NCBI GenBank assembly: GCA_964603475.1
Contig: CAZRVG010000001.1
Span: 1-64,000 of the forward strand
Source of the DNA: UBA5738 sp964603475
Lineage (GTDB): Bacteria > Patescibacteriota > Minisyncoccia > Minisyncoccales > UBA5738
Length of the DNA: 64,000 nucleotides
Direction of reading: 5' to 3'
Below are positions 7,143 through 16,283 of the stretch, in pieces. How positions within the stretch are numbered: the stretch's first letter is position 1; every line of letters begins with the position of its first letter. The notes below the pieces were generated by a model. It did not search any database, was not told the origin of the DNA, and saw nothing but the letters and a program-made list of their open reading frames with translations. The position numbers and the translations under genes were made by a program.

Positions 7143-8423
7143 TCAAGAGAGCAATAATGTCGCCAGCCCCAAAAACACCAAAAAGCCCAGAACATCAGTA
7201 GCGGTAGTAATGAAAATCGTTGCCGACGAGGCCGGATCCTTTTTCAGCCGCACCATCAATAGCGGCACAAAAGTTCCGGCCGCCGAAGCAATCACCATAT
7301 TCACGATCATCGCCGAAAACAGCACAAAAGCAATCACCGGATCGTGATTGACCGCCAGCACAACCACGGCAACAATCAATCCATTGATCGCGCCATTGAT
7401 AAATCCGGAAATCGCCTCATTTTTAAAAGCATGAAAAGACGATCTAAAATCAATTTGCTTGAGCGCAATTGCGCGAATCATCACCGCCATGGTTTGCGTG
7501 CCGGCATTTCCGCCCATGCCCGCGATTATCGGCATATAAACCGCCAGCAAAACATATTTTGAAATCGTCTGGTCAAACATCCCCACCACAAAAGACGCCA
7601 AGAAAGCCGTGCCCAAATTGATAATCAGCCATTTATAGCGGAATTTTATTTTTTCCGGCGCGCTCGCAAAAACGCTTTCCTCGCGCAAAACGCCGGCAAA
7701 ATGATAAAGGGAAACCGCTTCCTGCTCGCGCAAGATTCTCATAATATCATCAGAATATATGATGCCCAAAATATTGCCGCTATCGCCCAAAACCGCGATT
7801 TTGCTGTGCGGATAGGCGCGAAAAAGATCGATCGCTTCTTCGTGAGGCGCCGAGTAGCTGATTGTGGCAATTTTACGAATGAATTTTTTTGCCTTGTCTT
7901 TTGGGTAGCCAAATCCTAATTCATGGCCGGGAATATATCCGGCCAATTCGCCGGTTTTCGCGCCGCTCTTGACCGCGATTATCGTCGGCGGGCGGCCGGT
8001 GCGTTTTTCGTGGGTTTTGAATTGTTTGGCAACTTCGGCAATCGTATCATCTTCGTTAACTTGGATGTAATCAACATTCATCAGCCCCGCGGCCGTCTCC
8101 GGATTAAATCCCAACAATTTTTCCACCTCGCTCTTGGCTCGATCGCTCATCATTTCCAGCAAGTGGCGTTGATCTTTGGCGAAAAACATTTGTAAAACAT
8201 CGGTAGCTTCATCGGGATCAAGATTCTCCAAAATCATTATCACTTCATAGTCCTCAAGAGACGACAACAATCGGTATAAAAGGTATTTGTTCAAAATCAG
8301 GCACGCCCGCGCCTGTTCTTTCACCGAAAGCGAACGAAACAGCTCGCGCCGCTTTTTGGGCCGCAATCTGATTTGCTTGATAATTTCCTGAAATTTGTTG
8401 GGAGGATTTATTTTTGTTGCCAT
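7143..8423 (-). CDS. mgtE: Magnesium transporter MgtE
   Basis: 426 residues. N-terminal MgtE helical domain (about 20-125, LDPDEATDVLQ), paired CBS domains (about 130-250), a connecting helix, and five membrane segments from about 275. The pore signature PIIAGMGGNAGTQT is intact. It is an inner-membrane Mg2+ channel gated by cytoplasmic Mg2+ through the N and CBS domains. The length is near normal. It has its own promoter at 8455-8483. Confidence 0.93.
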   Translation of the reverse strand: MATKINPPNKFQEIIKQIRLRPKKRRELFRSLSVKEQARACLILNKYLLYRLLSSLEDYEVIMILENLDPDEATDVLQMFFAKDQRHLLEMMSDRAKSEVEKLLGFNPETAAGLMNVDYIQVNEDDTIAEVAKQFKTHEKRTGRPPTIIAVKSGAKTGELAGYIPGHELGFGYPKDKAKKFIRKIATISYSAPHEEAIDLFRAYPHSKIAVLGDSGNILGIIYSDDIMRILREQEAVSLYHFAGVLREESVFASAPEKIKFRYKWLIINLGTAFLASFVVGMFDQTISKYVLLAVYMPIIAGMGGNAGTQTMAVMIRAIALKQIDFRSSFHAFKNEAISGFINGAINGLIVAVVVLAVNHDPVIAFVLFSAMIVNMVIASAAGTFVPLLMVRLKKDPASSATIFITTATDVLGFLVFLGLATLLLS

Positions 8424-8454
8424 CTTAACCGCTTAAAATTCATTTCACAATGTA

Positions 8455-8483
8455 ATTATAGGTTAAATTCTGTCAAAATCAAA
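8455..8483 (-). promoter_or_regulatory. Promoter of mgtE
   Basis: Minus-strand TTTGAT (8483-8478), 17 nt, TATAAT (8460-8455), giving a leader of about 25 nt. It is divergent from the ABC exporter promoter. Confidence 0.5.
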
Positions 8484-8515
8484 AATTTTATAAAAAATTT
8501 CCGCATTTTTTGTAT

Positions 8516-8544
8516 TTGCGATTTTGGAATTTTGGGGCTATTCT
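8516..8544 (+). promoter_or_regulatory. Leaderless promoter of the ABC exporter
   Basis: TTGCGA (8516-8521), 17 nt, TATTCT (8539-8544), then exactly 6 nt to the ATG at 8551. Transcription should start at or next to the start codon. Confidence 0.6.
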
Positions 8545-8550
8545 TGAAAT

Positions 8551-10314
8551 ATGGAAGAAAAAAGAGCAATTTCCGCAAAAACAATATTCGCGCATTTTTG
8601 GCAGGGAGTTTTTCCGCATCGGCGGCTTTTTTGGATTTGCATCACCGCGTTCACCATAACCCAGTTTATTGAGTTGGCAATTCCGATTTTTTACAAGGGA
8701 TTTTTTGACGAATTGACAAACCCTGCGGTACAAGCCGCCGATCTGATAAAAATTATTATAATCATCGCCGGAATCCACTTCATTAATTGGATATTTGCTG
8801 CCATTGCACACCTGACACTTACTAATGGAGAAGCAAAAATTATGGCCAAATTGAAACAAAAAGCGTTTGACTGCTTGATGCTTCATTCACGAAAATTTTT
8901 TGTTAATAATTTTGCCGGTTCTTTGGTACAAAAAATTAATCGCTTTTCGCGGGCATTCGAAATATTGATGGACAGTTTTGTTTTTAATTTAATACCCATA
9001 ACAATAACTGTTATTGGAGCAATCGCGGTTACCGCGATCATCGCGCCGCCGATATCTTTGATTATTGCGATTTGGTCATTTTTTGTAATCGTTTCCAATT
9101 TCATTTTTTTTCGCTGGAAAGTGAAATATAACGTCATCGCCGCGGCCGCGGACTCAAAAACTACCGGATTGCTTTCAGACAATATCATCAATTATATCTC
9201 GGTTAAATTGTTCAATGGTTATCGGCGCGAATCAAAAAACTTTAAAAACGTCTCCAACGATCAAGCGCAAAAAACACTATTAACATGGCGGCTTGATAAC
9301 ATTGCCAACATTGTTCATCATTTGCTGATTTTTTTGGTGGAGTTTGCCGCGTTCTATTACACAATTTTACTTTGGCAAAAAGGCCTCGCCCCAATCGGCA
9401 CTTTTGTTTTGGTGCAAACTTATATTATTGGTATTTCGCACCATTTGTGGGGGGTGGGGCGAATGTTCCGCGGAATCTATCAAGCGATGGCCGATTCAAA
9501 AGAAATGGTGGAGATTTTGGAAACTCCGCACCGAATTAAGGATATTCCCGGCGCCAAAATTTTACAGAAAGCAGCGGGTAAAATTGAGTTTCGCGATGTT
9601 GTTTTCGGCTTTCAAGGAGACCGCGTGATTTTGAAAAACTTAAACTTAACCATCAACGCCGGCGAACAGGTAGCGATCGTCGGCTCGTCGGGCGCGGGTA
9701 AAACCACGCTCACCGGATTGCTTTTGCGCTTGTTTGATTCGATAAGCGGAAAAATTTTAATTGACGGGAACAATATCCAAGAAATCACGCAGGAAAGCTT
9801 GCGCCAAAATATCAGCCTGGTCCCCCAAGATCCCACGCTTTTCCATCGTTCTATTTTGGAGAATATCCGTTACAGCCGCCCCGAAGCATCCGACGAAGAA
9901 GTGATCGCCGCCGCGCGAATGGCGCATTGCGACAAATTTATTGAGAGAATGCCCGCCGGATACCAAACTTTGGTGGGTGAGCGGGGAGTTAAACTCTCCG
10001 GCGGCGAGCGGCAAAGAGTGGCAATCGCCCGCGCGATTTTGAAACGCGCCCCGATTTTGATTTTGGACGAAGCCACCTCATCACTTGATTCAAAATCCGA
10101 AGCGCTCATTCAAGACGCGCTCAACGCGTTGATGAAAGACCAAACCGTGATCGCCATCGCGCACCGCCTTTCTACCATTCGCAAAATGGATCGGGTGGTG
10201 GTGATAAAAAACGGCAAAGTCGCCGAAGAAGGCAAACACTCATCGTTAATTCGCAAAAAAGACGGCATCTACCGCAAACTCTGGCGCCTCCAATCCGCCG
10301 GCTTCATCAAATAA
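8551..10314 (+). CDS. ABC exporter, fused membrane and ATPase domains
   Basis: 587 residues: six-helix type I exporter membrane domain (about 25-320) and an ATP-binding domain with Walker A GSSGAGKTT (about 377), Q-loop VPQDPTLFHRS, signature LSGGERQRVAIARAI (about 481), Walker B ILILDEATSSLDS (about 501) and H-loop AHRL. It works as a homodimer or with another half-transporter to export lipids, peptides or drugs; the substrate cannot be read from sequence. It stands alone with its own promoter. Confidence 0.92.
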   Translation: MEEKRAISAKTIFAHFWQGVFPHRRLFWICITAFTITQFIELAIPIFYKGFFDELTNPAVQAADLIKIIIIIAGIHFINWIFAAIAHLTLTNGEAKIMAKLKQKAFDCLMLHSRKFFVNNFAGSLVQKINRFSRAFEILMDSFVFNLIPITITVIGAIAVTAIIAPPISLIIAIWSFFVIVSNFIFFRWKVKYNVIAAAADSKTTGLLSDNIINYISVKLFNGYRRESKNFKNVSNDQAQKTLLTWRLDNIANIVHHLLIFLVEFAAFYYTILLWQKGLAPIGTFVLVQTYIIGISHHLWGVGRMFRGIYQAMADSKEMVEILETPHRIKDIPGAKILQKAAGKIEFRDVVFGFQGDRVILKNLNLTINAGEQVAIVGSSGAGKTTLTGLLLRLFDSISGKILIDGNNIQEITQESLRQNISLVPQDPTLFHRSILENIRYSRPEASDEEVIAAARMAHCDKFIERMPAGYQTLVGERGVKLSGGERQRVAIARAILKRAPILILDEATSSLDSKSEALIQDALNALMKDQTVIAIAHRLSTIRKMDRVVVIKNGKVAEEGKHSSLIRKKDGIYRKLWRLQSAGFIK

Positions 10315-10393
10315 ACATCAAACCCTGAACTTTAAAGCCTGAACTTTAAACTTTGACCATTAAAAATCGAACTTTGACGCTTATCAACCCTTC

Positions 10394-10434
10394 AATAAAT
10401 TGCGTGGGTCTGACCCACGCAAAAAAACATATGA
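10394..10434 (+). repeat. Left direct repeat flanking the RAYT gene, with REP palindrome
   Basis: AATAAA, then a palindrome with 11-nt arms (10400-10410 and 10412-10422; arm TTGCGTGGGTC), an A-run and CATATGA. The ATG of the transposase lies inside the repeat. The right copy at 11206-11245 differs by two substitutions and one A. Confidence 0.85.
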
Positions 10435-11210
10435 GCATTAAAGTTGAACCATTTACGGTAGGCGATTATATCCATGCGTATAATTGCGGCAACAAAAAAG
10501 CGCAAATATTCTTTGACAAGTCGGATTATTGGCGGTTTTCGTGGTGCCTAAGATTTTTTAATGACCAAAGAAGTATTTATGATTTTGCCAAATGCTTAAC
10601 CGATTTAGTCTATGAACAAAAAGAAATCTTGCAAAAATTGCGTGGGTCTGACCCACGCAGAAAGGCACCCTATCTGGATGGACGAAATACTTTTGAATGG
10701 CGAACCGAAGAATGGGGAGAGCAACAGCCATTAGTTCAAATAATATCTTATCATTTGTCGCCAAATCACTTTCATTTGTTTTTAAAAGAGATTATTTCTG
10801 GCGGTATCAGTAAATTTATGCAAAAAATCGGCGGGGGATATACTGTTTACCGAAACTTAAAAAGCCATGAAGCTGGAAGAATATTTCAAGGCAGCTATCG
10901 CGGGAAGACAATAAAGGATGAAAGATACTTTCAATATTTAGACGCGTATATTCAGGTTTTCAATGCTTTTGAGCTTTTTGAGGGCGGAATTTTAAACGCC
11001 CTCAACCATTTTGACGAAGCGTTTCAATTCGCGCTGGATTATCCGTTCTGTAGTCTGGGCGAATCATTCGGAATAAGAAATTTGGGAATTGTTAATAGGA
11101 GCTCTTTCCAAGAGAAATTTCCAAATTTAGAAACATACAAAGAATTTTGCCGCGACGCATTATTAACCCGGAGTGTCCGTGAATTTTTGGGTAAATTAAC
11201 CCTGGAATAA
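10431..11210 (+). CDS. REP-associated tyrosine transposase (RAYT, Y1/IS200-like)
   Basis: 259 residues. The HUH motif is NHFHLF (His113, His115), followed by a KFMQKIGGGYTVYRN helix, GRIFQGSYRG, and a tyrosine-bearing DAYIQVF block that probably holds the nucleophile. RAYTs nick and join single-stranded DNA at REP hairpins. I chose ATG 10431 because an in-frame upstream extension would translate the palindrome. A third palindrome copy lies in frame at 10640-10660 and encodes LRGSDPR. Palindromes flank the gene on both sides, so the unit looks like an IS200-type mobile cassette. Confidence 0.85.
   Translation: MSIKVEPFTVGDYIHAYNCGNKKAQIFFDKSDYWRFSWCLRFFNDQRSIYDFAKCLTDLVYEQKEILQKLRGSDPRRKAPYLDGRNTFEWRTEEWGEQQPLVQIISYHLSPNHFHLFLKEIISGGISKFMQKIGGGYTVYRNLKSHEAGRIFQGSYRGKTIKDERYFQYLDAYIQVFNAFELFEGGILNALNHFDEAFQFALDYPFCSLGESFGIRNLGIVNRSSFQEKFPNLETYKEFCRDALLTRSVREFLGKLTLE
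10640..10660. repeat. REP palindrome inside the RAYT reading frame
   Basis: Arms TGCGTGGGTC and GACCCACGCA around T. It is read in frame as LRGSDPR, the same peptide as the copy at 26154-26176. Confidence 0.85.
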
Positions 11211-11245
11211 ATTGCGTGGGTAAGACCCACGCAAAAAACATATGA
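11206..11245 (+). repeat. Right direct repeat flanking the RAYT gene
   Basis: It carries the RAYT stop codon, a palindrome (arms TTGCGTGGGT and ACCCACGCAA, centre AAG), an A-run and CATATGA. The ATG of the DUF2207 gene is supplied by the repeat. Confidence 0.85.
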
Positions 11246-12957
11246 AAAAAATATTGGAAATAATAATGATTTGGGGAATAATTATTTTTTTGCCGGTTTG
11301 GGCGCAGGCAAGAGATGCAGGCCAAATTACGGATTGGTATGTTAGGGACTTTCAAAGCACGATTACGGTCAATGACGACGCATCGCTTTTGGTTGAAGAA
11401 AAAATTATTGCCGATTGCGGGAATTTGCCGGACAAGCACGGAATTTTTCGGATTTTGCCCGTGCAAACAAGAACCGAAAGCGGAATCATCAAAACTCCGA
11501 TTGAATTGGTTTCCATCACTGATTTTTCCGGCAATAAAATTACATATTCAACAAGCGTTGACAATTTTAACCATACGATAACCTATAAAATCGGCGATCC
11601 GAATATCACCATAAAAGGAGAAAACGAATATAAAATCACATATTTGGTAAAAAACGCGATCCGGGCGCGAAGCAACGATTTTGACGAATTGTATTGGAAT
11701 CTGTCCGGCAATTTTTGGGACATTGAAATTGATAATTTTGGCGCCGAGATTATTTTCCCGGCAGAAATAAATCGAAACAATTCCGAAGTTTATTTATATA
11801 GCGGCGGTTTGGGCGAAAAAGAAAATCTGTTGGCGAATTATCAATGGAAAAGCGACAATATTTTGCGCGTTTATTCCAACAAAATTCTAATGCCGCGGCA
11901 GGGGACTACCGCGTCAATAATATTCCCAAAAGGAATTATCGCTTCGCATAAACCAAATCTTTTTGAAGCGTATGGCGATTATTTGTGGTTTTTGATTCCG
12001 GTATTGGTTTTTATTTTCAGTTTTTTGATTTGGAATAAACACGGCAAAGACCCGCGGATTGATAAAACGATAATTCCGGAATTTGAAATTCCCCAAAATT
12101 TAACGCCAATGGAAATGGGAATGTTAGCGCAAAACGGAGGATTTAACGATAAGTTTATCACCGCGACAATCGTTGATCTGGCAGTTAAAAAATACATCAT
12201 CATTGAAGAAATTCCCAAAAAGGGAATATTCGGCAAACAGGATTTTTACTTAAAAAAAATCTCCGCCGATTTTAGCGAGCTTGGCAATCCCGAAAAAACG
12301 CTGATTGATAAAATATTTGTCGCAAAGCAAGAGGTTTTATTGTCAAAATTAAAAAATAATTTTTACAAAGATTTGCCGTCAATCAAAAAATCCGCCGCGA
12401 CAGCGCTGGAAAACAAAGACCTCATTTATCCCGGCGGACAAGTGTTAAAAATTACTTTTATAATAATCGGAATGACAGTTCTTGGTTTTGGAATCTTTAT
12501 GTTAAATTTTGGATTTTATTGGATTATTGCAATCTTGCTATCAGCGATAATTTTGGAATTTTTCGGAATTTTAATGCCCAAACGAACCCCGCAAGGCGCC
12601 GAGTTAAATTGGCGGATAAAGGGTTTTAAATTATATATGGAAACCGCTGAAAAATATCGCGCGCGATTTTATGAAAAAGAAAACATTTTTGAAAAATTTC
12701 TGCCTTACGCGATAATGTTTGGCATAACAAAACTTTGGATCAAAAAAATGGAAGAAATCTATGGCAAGGAATATTTTAACAATTATCATCCAATCTGGTA
12801 TGCCGGCGCGATAACAAGCTTTAACGCCGATAGTTTTTCCTCGCAAATAAACACGCTATCTTCGGGCATTGCCTCCAATATCGGCACGGCATCCGGCGCG
12901 CACGGCACCGGCGGTGCCGGCGGAGGGGGTGGTGGCGGAGGGGGCGGCGGCTGGTAA
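11242..12957 (+). CDS. DUF2207 membrane protein with poly-Gly tail
   Basis: 571 residues: signal peptide (about 1-23, ending WAQA), an extracytoplasmic DUF2207 domain (25-235, KHGIFRILPV), a membrane segment at about 250-270 (WFLIPVLVFIFSFLIW), a cytoplasmic domain, two more membrane segments (about 405-445), and a C-terminal Gly-rich tail of about 15 residues ending in Trp, typical of the family. Function unknown. Its start codon lies in the RAYT-flanking repeat. Confidence 0.8.
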   Translation: MKKILEIIMIWGIIIFLPVWAQARDAGQITDWYVRDFQSTITVNDDASLLVEEKIIADCGNLPDKHGIFRILPVQTRTESGIIKTPIELVSITDFSGNKITYSTSVDNFNHTITYKIGDPNITIKGENEYKITYLVKNAIRARSNDFDELYWNLSGNFWDIEIDNFGAEIIFPAEINRNNSEVYLYSGGLGEKENLLANYQWKSDNILRVYSNKILMPRQGTTASIIFPKGIIASHKPNLFEAYGDYLWFLIPVLVFIFSFLIWNKHGKDPRIDKTIIPEFEIPQNLTPMEMGMLAQNGGFNDKFITATIVDLAVKKYIIIEEIPKKGIFGKQDFYLKKISADFSELGNPEKTLIDKIFVAKQEVLLSKLKNNFYKDLPSIKKSAATALENKDLIYPGGQVLKITFIIIGMTVLGFGIFMLNFGFYWIIAILLSAIILEFFGILMPKRTPQGAELNWRIKGFKLYMETAEKYRARFYEKENIFEKFLPYAIMFGITKLWIKKMEEIYGKEYFNNYHPIWYAGAITSFNADSFSSQINTLSSGIASNIGTASGAHGTGGAGGGGGGGGGGGW

Positions 12958-12959
12958 AT

Positions 12960-13595
12960 ATGAATTTAATTGAGCATTTAATTGAATCGGGGTATTTAAA
13001 AACTCCGCGGATAATCGCGGCATTTCGCGCCATCAAGCGCAAGGACTTTTTGCCCGCGGATTTACCGCACCGGCATATTTTGGTCGAATTGGATGAGGCA
13101 ATTTCCATCGGATTCGCGCAAACAATTTCCCAGCCCGCGGTAGTGGCGTTTATGCTGGAACTTTTAGATCCGCAACCCGGGCAAAAAATTCTGGATATTG
13201 GCTATGGCTCCGGCTGGACCACCGCGCTTTTGGCGCATATTGTCACGCAAGAAGGCAAAAAAGGCAAAGTGGTGGCCATCGAGAGGATAAAACCTTTGGC
13301 GGAATTTGGCAAAGAAAATATCGCCAAATACGGATTTATCAAAAATCGCGCCGTACAATCCGTTGTCGACGACGGATCAAAGGGCTACGAACCGCAAGCG
13401 CCTTACGACCGGATTTTAGCATCCGCTTCCGCGCAAAGAATTCCCGAACAATGGGAAAAGCAGTTAAACTCCTGCGGAATAATCGTGGCGCCTTTGGAAA
13501 GCGCGATCGTTAAAATTGAAAAAACAAAAGAGGGGATTTTTAGCGAAAACCGCTACGAAGGGTTTGCCTTCGTGCCTCTCGTGCAAGAAACTTAA
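12960..13595 (+). CDS. pcm: Protein-L-isoaspartate O-methyltransferase
   Basis: 211 residues. It has the family TISQP motif (FAQTISQPAVVAFM), the SAM-binding LDIGYGSGWTTALLA block (the usual GxGSGY becomes GYGSGW), and the later VDDGSKGYEPQAPYDRI region. It methylates isoaspartyl residues in damaged proteins in the cytoplasm. It starts 2 nt after the DUF2207 stop, so it is probably co-transcribed. Its stop overlaps the convergent gene. Confidence 0.88.
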   Translation: MNLIEHLIESGYLKTPRIIAAFRAIKRKDFLPADLPHRHILVELDEAISIGFAQTISQPAVVAFMLELLDPQPGQKILDIGYGSGWTTALLAHIVTQEGKKGKVVAIERIKPLAEFGKENIAKYGFIKNRAVQSVVDDGSKGYEPQAPYDRILASASAQRIPEQWEKQLNSCGIIVAPLESAIVKIEKTKEGIFSENRYEGFAFVPLVQET

Positions 13596-13987
13596 TTTTT
13601 TTGCTCCTTTTCGCCTCTTACCGCCAACAATTGCACGCCCAACCATGAAATTTTCCCTCCGGCAAAAATCAAAAAGGTGCCAAATATCGACCACGACAAA
13701 ATATTGAGCATTTTGGCAATTGCGTCATCGGGAAGCATATCAACCATGGCGCGATTGACCGAATATTGTATCTGATTTTGCAAATAATCCTGCGCGCCCT
13801 CAATAGATAAGGCATTAAGATCCGCCTGCGGCGGCAAAGCGCTTTCTTGTTTCTTGGATGAAGCCTCAAACACCGCCGGAAATTCGGCTTTTGCCGTGAA
13901 ATATTGATATGACGCGTTGATCGCCCAGCCGATAACCAGCAACCCCGCAACCACCAAGCACCAACCCGCAATAATTTTTATGTTCAT
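13592..13987 (-). CDS. Small two-span membrane protein, unknown
   Basis: 131 residues from the ATG at 13987, which begins the first hydrophobic segment (IIAGWCLVVAGLLVIGWAI). A polar middle (about 40-85) and a second segment (SWSIFGTFLIFAGG) follow. No family recognised. Its stop overlaps the stop of pcm by 4 nt. Confidence 0.55.
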   Translation of the reverse strand: MNIKIIAGWCLVVAGLLVIGWAINASYQYFTAKAEFPAVFEASSKKQESALPPQADLNALSIEGAQDYLQNQIQYSVNRAMVDMLPDDAIAKMLNILSWSIFGTFLIFAGGKISWLGVQLLAVRGEKEQKN

Positions 13988-13989
13988 AA

Positions 13990-14140
13990 TGGAAAATAAT
14001 CTCGAAACACGAATATCGAAATCCGAAACAAGCACAAATTTCCAAATATTAAATATCTAAAACAGAACACAGAATTATTTTAAAAATTTGAAAATTAGAA
14101 TTTTGATATTGTTTCGAGATTCGAAATTCGATATTCGGAT
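13990..14140. repeat. AT-rich spacer with inverted CGAAT words
   Basis: Words of the type CGAATATCGAA and TTCGATATTCG occur in opposite orientation at both ends of this 150-nt spacer. No gene is seen. Confidence 0.35.
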
Positions 14141-15553
14141 TTAGCTTTCATAAAAAGCTTTGTATGCCAAATAGGTCGAATAAATATCGGCCTTTGACGC
14201 GATCTCAAACGGCGCATGCATTGAAAGCAATGCCGGGCCCATATCAACCACATCGATATTGTTTCGCGCGAAAAAAACCGCGATTGTTCCGCCGCCGCCT
14301 TCATCAACCTTGCCCAAGCCGCCGGTTTGCCAATTGATTTTATTTGTGTTCAAAGTTTTTCTCACAAACGCCATATATTCAGCGGTCGCTTCGCTGGTAT
14401 CATATTTTCCATGGTGGCCGCAATGTTTTTCCATCACCACGCCCGCGCCAATCCGTGCGGTATTCAACGAATCAAACACATCTGCATAATCCGGGTCAAA
14501 TCCCGCGGTCACATCCGCGGATATCGCCTTTGACAAGGTTAAAGTATCGCGCAAATAATTCTCGTTATGTTCGCCAGTTTCCAAATAAAGCAACTCGCTG
14601 ATGAAGTCGGTAATATAATTTGAACTCGCTCCCGTATTGCCCTCGCTGCCAATTTCTTCTTTGTCGGTCAAAACAACAACCGTCGCGTATTCATTTTGCT
14701 TGGCATCAAACGTTGATTGAAGCGCCGCATAAGCGCAAACGCGATCATCGTGGCCATAGGCGGCAATCATACTTCGGTCAAATCCAAGATCACGAGCAAG
14801 CCCTTGCGGAACCAATTCCAAATCGGCAGAAACAAAATCTTCTTCGGCAATGCCATACTTTTCATTTAACAATTTCAGCAAATTTTTCTTAACCGCATCT
14901 TTATCCTTATCATCTCCATTTTTGACCGCCATACTGCCGGCAACCACATTCAAGCTTTCGGCGGTTATTGCTTCGGATAATTTTTTTTCTTCCTGCTGTT
15001 TTGCCAAATGGGGCAATAAATCGGTAATCATAAAAATTGGGTCTTCGGGCTTGTCGCCGATAGATATTTCCACCTTTAATCCGTCCTGCTTAATAATTAC
15101 GCCGTAAATTGCCAGCGGCAAGGCAGTCCACTGGTATTTTTTAATGCCGCCGTAATAATGGGTTTTCAAAAATGCAATATGTTCGCCCTCAAACAGCGGT
15201 TTTACTTTCAAATCAAGACGGGGAGAATCAATATGCGCCAAAATTATCCGCGCGCCGCTTTTTATCGGTTTTTTGCCGGGTTTTGCCAAAATTATTGATT
15301 TGCCGCGATTAATGGAATAAACCGGCTTGTTAAAGTTCGTTTTATCGGCTTGTCCGATGTGTTCCAATTTTTGAAAGCCGGCGTCTTTGGCTCTCTGCTC
15401 AATATAAGAAACATTTTTTCGCTCCGTTTTGCATTCGCTTAGGAATTTTTTGTATTCCTCGCAAAAATCAAAGCATTTTTTTATTGTCGCTTCGTCCCAA
15501 ACGTCAAACGCGAATTTTTTCTCAAACAACAAATTTTTTTCTTTTTTATCCAT
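14141..15553 (-). CDS. M18-family aspartyl aminopeptidase
   Basis: 470 residues. Zinc and active-site blocks of family M18 are intact: LAHIDSPRLDLK, AYGHDDRVCAYAAL, TDKEEIGSEGNTGAS, and the C-terminal HAPFEIASKAD. A cytoplasmic dodecameric metallo-aminopeptidase that removes N-terminal, often acidic, residues. Full length. It is transcribed alone and divergently from the next gene. Confidence 0.92.
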   Translation of the reverse strand: MDKKEKNLLFEKKFAFDVWDEATIKKCFDFCEEYKKFLSECKTERKNVSYIEQRAKDAGFQKLEHIGQADKTNFNKPVYSINRGKSIILAKPGKKPIKSGARIILAHIDSPRLDLKVKPLFEGEHIAFLKTHYYGGIKKYQWTALPLAIYGVIIKQDGLKVEISIGDKPEDPIFMITDLLPHLAKQQEEKKLSEAITAESLNVVAGSMAVKNGDDKDKDAVKKNLLKLLNEKYGIAEEDFVSADLELVPQGLARDLGFDRSMIAAYGHDDRVCAYAALQSTFDAKQNEYATVVVLTDKEEIGSEGNTGASSNYITDFISELLYLETGEHNENYLRDTLTLSKAISADVTAGFDPDYADVFDSLNTARIGAGVVMEKHCGHHGKYDTSEATAEYMAFVRKTLNTNKINWQTGGLGKVDEGGGGTIAVFFARNNIDVVDMGPALLSMHAPFEIASKADIYSTYLAYKAFYES

Positions 15554-15561
15554 TATTTTTG

Positions 15562-15570
15562 TGTTATTAT
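15562..15570 (+). promoter_or_regulatory. Extended -10 promoter
   Basis: TGT followed by TATTAT (15565-15570), about 58 nt before the ATG at 15629. Confidence 0.4.
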
Positions 15571-15628
15571 CCTCTTATCCAATATTTTTAAATTACTTCA
15601 TTTGCCGCAAAAAGTAAAACGCCAATAT

Positions 15629-16144
15629 ATGAAAAAATCCTTAGTTATTGTTTTAGCCATCGCAACAATTTTGATCGCCGCTGGAATTTGGCAATCGAGA
15701 CAAACAACAAATATGCCGGAGCCGGAAATTGAAATCGAAAAAAAATCAGTTACCAAGAATCAAAATTCCACGGAACTAAAAACCAACGATACGCAAAATA
15801 ACGAAGAAATAATTGATAATTTTGAAAAATGCGTTGCCGCCGGAAAAGAAGTGATCGGCGAAGCGCCGCACCGCCGCTGTATCGTCAACGACGATTTGGC
15901 ATATATCGAAATCGAAACCTGCGCCGCTCCCGGCGGCGAAAAAATCAACCTACTTGAAGCCCAGCGGATATTTGATATGAGCCAATGTTCGCGAGAGGGC
16001 AGCGCCAAAGAAACCCATCAATGCGACGAACAAAACGGCACGCTGGAAATCGACATCCTTGCCTACCGCAAAAATTGCGCCGCCGTGTGCGTGATCAACA
16101 TCACCTCAAAATCCGCCCAAGTTGATTGGCGGTGCGAAGAATAG
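15629..16144 (+). CDS. Membrane-anchored cysteine-rich protein, unknown
   Basis: 171 residues from the ATG at 15629. N-terminal membrane segment (about 4-22), a Lys/Asn-rich linker, then an extracytoplasmic domain with about eight cysteines. The FEKCVAAGKEVIGEAPHRRC block resembles FEDCINAGYAIMESYPARC in the Gmad2 protein at 33146, so both share a small Cys-containing module. Disulfide bonds are likely. Function unknown. Confidence 0.65.
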   Translation: MKKSLVIVLAIATILIAAGIWQSRQTTNMPEPEIEIEKKSVTKNQNSTELKTNDTQNNEEIIDNFEKCVAAGKEVIGEAPHRRCIVNDDLAYIEIETCAAPGGEKINLLEAQRIFDMSQCSREGSAKETHQCDEQNGTLEIDILAYRKNCAAVCVINITSKSAQVDWRCEE

Positions 16145-16153
16145 TTGCAAGTT

Positions 16154-16194
16154 GATGAGTGATGAGTGATGAGTGATGAGTGATGAGTGATGAG
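16154..16194 (+). repeat. Tandem heptamer repeat (GATGAGT)
   Basis: Five full copies and one partial copy of GATGAGT begin 10 nt after the preceding stop codon. Other heptamer arrays occur at 33127-33147 and 62831-62858. Confidence 0.9.
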
Positions 16195-16238
16195 AACGCG
16201 ATACCTGCCCAATTGCAGGCATTTATTGTTGCCCAACC

Positions 16239-16266
16239 TTGACAAAATCCCATTTTTATGTATAAT
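16239..16266 (+). promoter_or_regulatory. Strong consensus promoter
   Basis: TTGACA (16239-16244), 16 nt, TATAAT (16261-16266). It drives the gene at 16284. Confidence 0.75.
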
Positions 16267-16272
16267 AAAAAC

Positions 16273-16277
16273 AGGAG
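16273..16277 (+). promoter_or_regulatory. Canonical Shine-Dalgarno site
   Basis: AGGAG, 6 nt before ATG 16284. It stands out because most genes here show no such site. Confidence 0.7.
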
Positions 16278-16283
16278 AATTTT

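Noticed and set aside
10353..10430. Upstream extension of the RAYT gene
   Set aside because: The extension would translate the REP palindrome and its A-run; the family N-terminus begins at ATG 10431.
16154..16194. Possible CRISPR or minisatellite array
   Set aside because: Seven-bp units without spacers; no cas gene in the window. Kept only as a tandem repeat.
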